Source: Stachybotrys elegans (lineage: Eukaryota > Ascomycota > Sordariomycetes > Hypocreales > Stachybotryaceae). From it: DNA of 64,000 bases. The position numbers and the translations under genes are program-made. The stretch lies in assembly GCA_020746835.1 (NCBI GenBank), contig JAGPNK010000001.1, forward strand, positions 2,666,001 through 2,730,000, given 5' to 3'. Within the stretch, counting starts at the first letter, position 1; the number at the start of each line of letters is the position of its first letter. This document shows positions 56,697 through 64,000 of this stretch, piece by piece. The notes below the pieces were generated by a model, which did no database searches, was not told the DNA's origin, and saw only the letters and a list, made by a program, of their open reading frames with translations.

Positions 56697-56738
56697 TGAC
56701 TGACTGACTAACTGACTGACTGACTGACTGACTGACTG
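56697..56738. repeat. (TGAC)n tetranucleotide microsatellite
   Basis: About ten tandem TGAC units with one TAAC interruption near the left end. It lies in the gene-free region upstream of CDC25. Confidence 0.9.
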
Positions 56739-57582
56739 CACTGGACAGTATATACCTACCATCGCATGCTGTGTGGGGGTGCAATGTCTGATTGAGGCTT
56801 GATGATGTGCAAACTGCAGACACACACACACTCCACAATCCGATCTCTACTGTCTTAAGACGGGAAGCCAGATAAGCCGGATCGTGGCCAGACTCGCTTC
56901 CGCATTCCTGACCCAGAAACGGGAAGCACCTCTCCAGGTCCAAGGACGCAGGCCGCATGCCAGAGCTCGGTGGACTGGAATCGCTTGGAATTGACGATGA
57001 CGAAGGGCTGCTGCTTCTCACCGCACCGTATACTTGGCAGACGGTGCGAGCACCGGCCGTCGATGATGTAACGGTAGCTGGGTCGTGCCAGGCCTGCCAG
57101 GGCAGCGGGCTACTACAAACGCAGGAGCCAGATAGAGGGCACCACCGGAGCAAACAGGACCCAGAGCGAGACCCAGACCGAGGATGCAGAGGCATGGGGG
57201 TGTCATGGTGGATTGGATTGGATTTGGATTGTTGCTCTGGAGGCAGGCGCCCTTTCTGGGGCTACCGTCTGCCGTCTGTCTGCACCCTGGCTTGGCTCGA
57301 GAAGCTCTTGGTCGTTGCTCCTGGTTGTGAACCTGTGTCGGGACCTGTAAGCGCCCAAAGGGAGTTTGGCGTGGGATCAAAAGATGCGTGGGCTCCACTT
57401 CCCACTGAGCAACCGGCTGGTAGCCTCTCCCATAGCCATAGCCCTGCGCGCTAGAGAGGTGAGGTAAGGCAAGGCAGGCAGGGCCCTTTAGCGCTGCGAT
57501 ATCCTGTAATGTTGGAGGGAGGGCTTGTTGCTTGCTGCCGCCCAGCGGCTCAGCGTCAGCAGAGAGTGGATGGTGGCTCCCG

Positions 57583-57658
57583 GCCATGCCATGCCATGCC
57601 CATGCCATGGCCATGCCCTGGACTGGACGGGCTGCCATGCCATGGATGGATGGATGGA
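57583..57658. repeat. CCATG-rich and GGAT tandem cluster
   Basis: Repeated GCCATGCCATG units pass into a GGATGGATGGATGG tract. Palindromic CCATGG occurs several times. It lies about 1.6 kb upstream of the CDC25 start. Confidence 0.8.
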
Positions 57659-59222
57659 CATATGATGCTTGCGATGCTATCCCAATCCGTGCCCCTGCCA
57701 ATGCCCTGCCTTGTCCAGCCCAAGAAGCTCTCTCCCAGGTCACCTCACCGTGCAGCATGCAGCGGGTTACCTCCACCCCGAAAGCGAGAAAGCTGGGCCA
57801 GGGGGGGTGGAAGGGGTAAGAAGGCGGGCCTCGCGCCTTGTCTCCATCGACCTCAAATCTGCATCTGGCCAATCCTAGGAGGCTGTCCACCCGTCCAAAC
57901 GACACCCCTGCCCGGCCCTGCCCTGTTCATGTCGGATGTCTGAAGAGGTGAGGTACCTACTTGAGTACATGCGAGGTGCATGTCTTCATTCGCCCGTTGT
58001 CAGGTACCTTGCCTTAGCAGATGCACTACACGCCTGTTGCACAGCACCCGACACGCGCTCTGCACTGCACTGTGCATGTGCTGCAGCCCATCGGCGGCAC
58101 CTCCACTTCGTTCCCTCCACCCGCTGTCCGTCACCTCAATCACCCCAAGCAACGTGAAAAAGGGCAAACCTGAACCAGGATCGCCTGGTGAGCAACGACG
58201 AGACCAAAGGGAAGGCTAAGGCCCGTACACCTCTGCTGGCTGCTAGGCAGGTACCGAATAAGGGAAGGGGAGGGAAAAAAAAGAGACCTCAGTACCTCCC
58301 ACCAACCCATCCTCCACCATCCCAGCGCGTTCCAACTGGGTCCCCGGCCTTGCAACTGGCAGCACCCGCCCAGACCATTCAAAAGCCTCCTGCTCCCTCA
58401 TCCGTTTCCAACTCTTGCTCCTTGCTCCCTTCCCTCCATCCCCCTTCCAATTCCAATCCGCAGTTCAAGAGACACGGGTACGAAGTGAAGGTAAGGTCAG
58501 CTCCAATCGTATAGGTAATTCTACTTTGTCGGTTGTTTCGAGCTTGGTGCCGCTTTTCTTCTGCTTGTCGAACTCGGTCCCGGCATAAAGAGAATAGCAT
58601 ATTCGGGTTTAGGTTTGCAGTTCCTCGAGGACCTCATCCCACCACCACCACCACCACCCACTGCCACAGCCACCACACGACCAGGCCCCCCCACAATTGT
58701 CAAAGGCTCCCTCGAAGCGATTGCCTCGACAACCCTCTAGGACTTGTCGTCTATCGCCGGTCATCGAGCCTTTGTGGATTGTTCACGCTCTCAAGCTCAG
58801 CTTCGAGTCCCAATCCCGAGGCAAAGGAAAAAGGATCGGGAAGCCGACCTGTCCACCTGTACGATACGACGATCAGCCGAACGACTGCACGCCGGCTCTG
58901 ACCACCTCCGATGTCATCGCTACGATTATAACGACAACCCGCTGTCAGTATCTTCGTGACATCGCCCGCCGAGTCCTCTCCCGGTACGACACCACGGAGA
59001 TTCTGAAAGCTGGGACGAAGGAAAGAAGTAAAGGAAGAAAAAGAAAAGAAAAGATAGAAGGAAGCAGAGGAAGACCAGGACATCACGTTCGTTCTACCTG
59101 AGGGTACCGCAGCATTCGTTTACTGTGCTCCTCCACCTGCCGTTCTTGGTCAAGACCTGCTATCTCTCCGATCAACTCGACCCTGTTTCAAGTCGTTCCG
59201 TCTTAATCGAAATCCCATCACC

Positions 59223-61064
59223 ATGGAGGCTTCTTCACCATTGGCGGCTATGCACCGCCCAATGGCCGTCCCCTCCTGGGGCTCCGACATCTTTCGACCT
59301 CGCCCTCACCACTACGCATCCGCCACCAGCGCTGCCATGAGCCTCCGAGAACAGCTGCACAAGGGCACTAATGATTACTTCAATGCCAAAGATCTCAGAG
59401 GCTCGTCCCCCGCCGCCAGCCTGGCTGCCGACATCTCACAAAACTTCCGCCTGGACAGTGATGCGAGGTATGTTCTGTCCTATGCTTCAACGCAATATCC
59501 GAGTTCCTTTCGTCTAACCTCATTTCTAGCCCTCAGTTCCCCACGCCCCGCCGCGCTCTCTTCACCGCCGACATGATGGGTGGTATGGAAGGCCGAGGTA
59601 AGAGTGCTTGATCCTGAGTCTGGTACCAGTTGTTAATCATATCTCACCAGGCTATGTCACCACCCCGCCCCTCCCGTCGTCATCACCCGCTCCTCTGACT
59701 GAGCTCATGGAGGTCTCCCCTCTGCCTCACAAGGTGCCCTTTTGCACACAGATTGAGGTGACGTCGCCGACGCCTATCTCAACTCCTGACGAGGAGATGG
59801 TCTTGGACTCGCCGGCCCCCATCACCCGTCAAAGCCGTCAGAACTCCCTGGAGCCCCCTAAGCCTCATGAGTTCGTTCATCCGATTTACTCCTTTCATCC
59901 CATCTGCTGACCCTCCACATCAGACGAAAGATCGCTGCCCCACGAAGACCTTCGCTGAGCCGCATGAAGAATTTCACCACCAGCGCTGTGACGAGCCGCG
60001 GCACTGGAGATAACCAGCTGCCTCTCTTCCGCTTCGGTTCCGACTCTCCTTTCGGCCCCTCGAGCAGCAGCCTGTCGCTGGGTGAGTGCTTCCAGGCCGC
60101 ATCTCCACCTCAGGAGCGTCGACCGCAATCTGCCAACAGCCCATGCGCTCCTATCCCCCTGGGATTGAGGTCTCGGGCTCAGTTCACCAGCATGAGCAGC
60201 CATCGCCATGCCTCTCCCATCAACTGCCACTCTCGTCGCCAGTCAAACCCCTTCATGAGGCATAGGAAACAGTTCCGTCGCTCATTGAGCATGTTTGAGC
60301 ACCCTGGTGATATCATGAAGCCCAAGCAGGACTCTGATGATGAGGTCTCTCCGACCACTCTTCAATCGGTCATGGATATGGAGGAACCCCAGGAGCCCGT
60401 TCTGCCTCATTTCCTTCCCGACGACCCCATGGATTCGATTCCTCGTATTTCGAGAGAAACCTTGCTGGATGTACTTGATGGCAGGTACATGGACAAGTTC
60501 GATCAGAAGATGGTCATTGACTGCCGCTTCGAATATGAGTATGACGGAGGTCATATTGACGGTGCTGTGAACTATAATGACAAAGAGTTGCTTGCCAACC
60601 AGCTCTTTGAGACCCCCATGAATGGACGAACACTCCTTGTCTTCCACTGCGAGTACTCGGCCCACCGTGCACCCCTGATGGCACGCCACATCCGTTCCCA
60701 GGATCGTACTGTCAATGCCGAGCACTACCCTCGATTGACTTACCCCGAGGTCTATATCCTGGATGGAGGATACAGCGGCTTCTTCGCTGAGCACCGCGGC
60801 CGATGTTACCCTCCCGAATACGTTGAAATGTCCGACGAAAAGCACCAGCGTACCTGCGAGCGCGAGATGGGCCGCCTCAAGTCCCGCAAGGGTCTAGGCC
60901 GTGCTGCCACCTTCGCTTTCGGCCAACGCGAACCTTGCGTTGATGAGTCTCCTACCGGTCCCGCCCGACCTCACTCGCGCCAGCCACCCATCTCTATGCT
61001 TGGCCTCTGTGATTCACCCATCCCCGGCGAACGATCACACACTCGCCGCATGGCTTCTTACTAA
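59223..61064 (+). CDS. cdc25: M-phase inducer phosphatase CDC25/NIMT
   Basis: Four exons (59223-59467, 59530-59597, 59651-59870, 59924-61064) give 557 residues. Cdc25 removes inhibitory tyrosine phosphate from Cdk1 to start mitosis. The N-terminal 350 residues are regulatory, rich in Ser/Thr-Pro sites (VTTPPLPSSSPAPLTELMEV, then TSPTPISTPDEEMVLDSPAP). The catalytic rhodanese-like domain (about 350-480) has ETLLDVLDGRYMDKFD, then VIDCRFEYEYDGGHIDGAVN. The CX5R loop is HCEYSAHRAP with Cys420 and Arg426, close to fission yeast HCEHSAHRAP. VYILDGGYSGFF and the basic stretch GRLKSRKGLGRAATF follow. The start ATG has a good context (ATCACCATGG). The upstream spacer is exceptionally long. Confidence 0.95.
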
Positions 61065-62269
61065 TGGAACCTCGCTTCCCACAATCGCCCATGATCTATC
61101 CACATCCTGGAGATCTGGCTGAAATCCTCACACTGCCTTTATAATCTCTACGACTTGAGGCATCTGTACACCACACACGCATTACACTCCGATATGAGTC
61201 ACTGTCCCTTCATTTGCCTAGACCATATTTTCCTTTCCCAGGCCTTTTCTTCGTCCCGGCCTACGCTACATGCGCGCAAACAGCGCCAACCGCACAACCC
61301 ACCTTTCCTTTCTCCTTTTCCTACAAACATGGCGAAGCTTGCATGTGGCCTGGAAGCCCTCTCCAGGACCCTGCGCACACGACCGAACCGAGTAGTTCAT
61401 TTCGCGTATGACCTACCATCAGGGTGAATCAGTAGCTTTCCACATTGGTACATCTCTGTCATCCCTGAAAGGCATCACAGGAAGGAATACTTCCTGTGAC
61501 TCGGCATCGTTACTGAACTATACGGCGGTCTATCCGCCACACTCGAGTGTCCTATTTGTGACAGCTCCCCGCCTCGACCTCATCAATGGTGGTTGTTGCG
61601 CTCACAACACACATATCGCTTACCCGCACCACCCTAAATCGGATACCCCGGCGCAGATGTCGCGCTTATACCCACAACGATGCTATGTTTTTTTTTTTCC
61701 CTTTCTTCTTACCTGTCTATACTTCACCAGGGAGTGTTCCCTTTCGGCTCTTTGTAATGAGCCCCCCCTTTCAGCGCGATGTCATCATCGTTGTTACTGT
61801 TTTTTTGTAGTAGAGCTAGCAGAGACGCAAGGTTGTACATGTGGATGATAGACTGGCTCAAGAGCTGAACGCTGGTTGTACATTACAGCCCTGAAGGAAA
61901 CCAAAGATTCCCCGCTAGATCAGACCAGACAGTAACTGAGGGAACATCAAAGAAGACTCGCTACGTGTGAACCTGATATCAAAGTGATTGTGAGGCCCAA
62001 CAAGCAACTGGACCTGCTCAGTCCTTGTGCTGCTTGAGTATCGGTTTCACATCTATGTTTATGTCCCACAACTTGACGTATTTGCAGTGAGTGTTGAGAG
62101 AAGCTATTCAGCAGCAAATATTTATGGAGATCATATCTTGCAACTAGAAAAGAGAAGGGCGGATGCTGTCTTGCCATCGCCTATATGAATGCCCCCTTAA
62201 GACGCCGGTTGATGCAAAATCCACGGTTTGTCGCGTGTCTATGCCAAATAAGATCCAAACCCATTCCAA
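61065..62269. other. Convergent 3' spacer CDC25/CwfJ-family gene
   Basis: 1.2 kb between convergent genes, containing T-runs at about 61687-61698 and 61799-61806. The first part is likely a long CDC25 3' UTR. No coding signal is seen. Confidence 0.5.
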
Positions 62270-63950
62270 TTACAGTGTAAAGTCCCATTCCTTGAACAGC
62301 TCGCGGAAGACCTCTACATCCTTGGTCTCCTCTTCCTCCGACTGCTCGCAGTCCTGCCAGATGATACGCTTCTCGAGGCCCATGAGCTTGGCCAAGACGC
62401 GGCGGCCGAATTGCAGGTCGAAGCGCATGTCCGTGGGCAGAGGCATGACGAGACTCTTGCCCTTAATCTTGTCGTCGCCATCGTCTGCCCACAGCCAGAC
62501 GCGGAAGAAGTCCCCGAAGCTGGGCTGCTCTTCCAGGGAGACGTCCTTGGTGGTGAAGGCGGGGTACTGCTGGTTTTCGGCCTCGACCTTGAAGGCGGCT
62601 TCGGCGAGGCCATCTTGTATCAGCTTGGCGGGGACGGCGAGGAGCTGCCAGACCAGGTGGACGTTGCGGTCGCGGCTGATCTCCCACGTGACGACCCCGA
62701 GCTTGTGGGAGCTTTTGGTTGAGATCATGGCTTGTATAGCTTCCCGGAAGCGGGTCATTTCCTTGTAGGTCTTGACAGCGTCGCTAGAGGGGTCTGATAC
62801 GTCGCCCATACTTGATATCGTGGGAGCATGAGGAAGGGGGATGATGAGCAGATGACCCGGGAACTCGAGGCCACTGTCAGCAAACGTGCTCGATGTGGGC
62901 AACGGACCCTTGGCTGTGGTGATGTATGCATCGTCGCCGATGCTGCAGCACATGTGAGTTGATAGATTGGGGTTTGAGAGACAAAAGTAGCATTGGCCGG
63001 GTCCTGGTGGCGGTGATGCATGCCGGCGCTTCTGTCGCCGCCCCCGGTCCCGGTTCCAATCGCCCCCGCGACTCTCGTCGTTCCGCTCGCGTCGTTTCTG
63101 GCCCTTGCCTGCGAGCAATGGCGACTGCGTAGCGCCCGCCGGAATCGCAGTGTCTGACTTGTTCAGGTTAAAGGCATACATAGTCTTGACCTTCGGCGTC
63201 CCGTACGGCGCCATGGAGATGAACCGTGTGACAACGGGGGGGTCATCATCCTTTCCAGTTTGTGTAATGAACGGCTCTCGTTCGTAGAAGAACGGTCCGG
63301 GTGAGGCTGAGAAGTGGTACCGCGGCTTCAGCGTTGCGCATAGCGTGGCAACGGCATCTGAAGAAGAGATGGATGCTTGCTGCATGGGGTCCAGAGCAAC
63401 ATTCGACCCGCTCCAAATGCCGGCTGGCCATATAGAGGTCAGAAGTATATCGGCGGTGTTGGCGCCGCATAGAGACTTCGCATCCTCGACAGTGTGGAAA
63501 GGGAGATGCTGCTCTTTCGACAATCCCGACACGAGATTGGGGTCCAATTGACCGCCGAGCGCAACGATTCGTATCCCTTCGGTCGTCTTCGTGATGCTTC
63601 GCTTCCCCAGGTAGTGTAGATTTGAGCAGATATCCTCGTTGGCCTCGACCTTTTCGACAATCTGTGCTGGCAACGGGTGGCTGGAGACGGTAAAGTATGT
63701 GGGCAAGGGCACTTCTATGCGACCTTGCAGCAGCGCGCTGATCGCGGCCTCGTCGGTTTCGGGGGTGAAGACGTCGCCGACGAGGATCGCGAGCGAGAAG
63801 TTGTTTTTGGCGTGTAAAGTCTTGAGCTTAGCAAAGGCCGTCTCGAGCTGGCCATTGAGGCTGCCAAGGACGATGCTGCGCGCGATGGTTAGCGAAACTT
63901 GGGATGAATTGGCAACGCAGCATGAGACCGTACATCTTTGGTGCAGCCAT
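62270..63950 (-). CDS. CwfJ-family protein (CWF19L1/Drn1), lariat-debranching associated
   Basis: Two exons, a 17-nt first exon (63950-63934) and 63875-62270, give 540 residues. The N-terminal metallophosphoesterase-like domain starts MAAPKIIVLGSLNGQLETAF, then FSLAILVGDVFTPETDE (GDVF metal-binding block). A basic linker (KGQKRRERNDESRGGDW) precedes CwfJ_C_1, with the zinc-like CYFCLSNPNLSTHMCCSIGD and the HIT-like PGHLLIIPLPHAPTISSMGD. CwfJ_C_2 closes with WADDGDDKIKGKSLVMPLPTD and ends FRELFKEWDFTL. Yeast Drn1 assists Dbr1 in intron lariat turnover, so that is the likely role. CWF19 itself is the alternative, but N-terminal catalytic-like motifs favour Drn1/CWF19L1. Confidence 0.9.
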
Positions 63951-64000
63951 TGTGCGAAGAACTGGAGCTGAAGCTCCGATTGGAGGAGCGTGCAGGATGC

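Larger units (their letters stand above)
50960..59222. other. 8.3-kb region without credible protein gene
   Basis: This is by far the longest gene-free span of the window. Open frames are short, many lack ATG and none has family motifs or paired introns. Base composition looks ordinary, not AT-rich like repeat-induced mutation. It holds many low-complexity patches: a 13-G run (53044-53056), A-rich patches (56458-56495), TGAC repeats, a CCATG cluster and CCA repeats. The last 1 kb has pyrimidine-rich and AG/CT blocks, likely the CDC25 promoter and leader. It may hold non-coding transcripts or a decayed element, but I cannot show either. Confidence 0.6.

Noticed and set aside
57018..57905. Minus-strand open frame of 295 codons in the gene-free region
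   Set aside because: It overlaps a CCATG/GGAT tandem repeat, has repetitive AWAWHGM-like content with no domain, and has no support from introns. It is likely a repeat artefact.
1..64000. tRNA, 5S rRNA, transposons or CRISPR-like arrays
   Set aside because: By eye I found no convincing T-loop/anticodon layout, no 5S-like sequence, no terminal repeats or transposase motifs, and no spaced direct repeats. A tRNAscan-SE and RepeatMasker run would settle this.

Overview
The window is nuclear DNA of a filamentous ascomycete, most likely a Sordariomycete and plausibly of the Hypocreales. Spliceosomal introns are short (mostly 49-65 nt), with GTANGT-like donors, CTAAC/CTGAC branch sites and YAG acceptors. 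Protein families point the same way: a HET-domain protein, fungal PEX8, a DGAT1-type acyltransferase and a ZRT3-like ZIP transporter. I reconstruct 25 protein-coding genes on both strands. I see no tRNA, rRNA, CRISPR array or recognisable transposon.

Layout. 1-10 kb: kinetochore NNF1 (-), RNA polymerase subunit RPB6 (-) divergent from TFIIIA (+), a ZIP zinc transporter (-), a divergent casein kinase 1 (-), and an unknown acidic protein (+). 12-24 kb: mitochondrial endonuclease NUC1 (+), polyadenylation factor PFS2 (-), DGAT1 (+), prenylcysteine methyltransferase STE14 (-), a small TMEM170-like membrane protein (-) and peroxin PEX8 (+). 24-36 kb is the most accessory-looking part: a secreted Cys-rich LysM-like protein with an in-frame amber codon, a repeat-exon hydrophilin, then PLC1 (-), ADE13 (-) and a HET protein (-) whose second HET copy is internally deleted. 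35.6-51 kb: NRDE2 (-), FMP32/MCUR1-like (+), RanGAP RNA1 (+), a Gln-rich unknown (-), proteasome alpha7 PRE10 (+) and POL5 (-). About 51-59.2 kb is an 8.3-kb stretch with no credible gene, directly upstream of the CDC25 phosphatase (+). The window ends with the CwfJ/Drn1 debranching-associated protein (-), complete at its 5' end.

Most genes are unrelated housekeeping functions placed side by side. Functional links visible from position are RPB6/TFIIIA (divergent, both RNA polymerase machinery). Reading frames were joined by eye across introns, so splice sites are inferences. Two genes (NNF1 and TFIIIA) need a one-base change or an unusual splice to give the expected protein. The HET gene needs a 32-nt intron that is shorter than normal.
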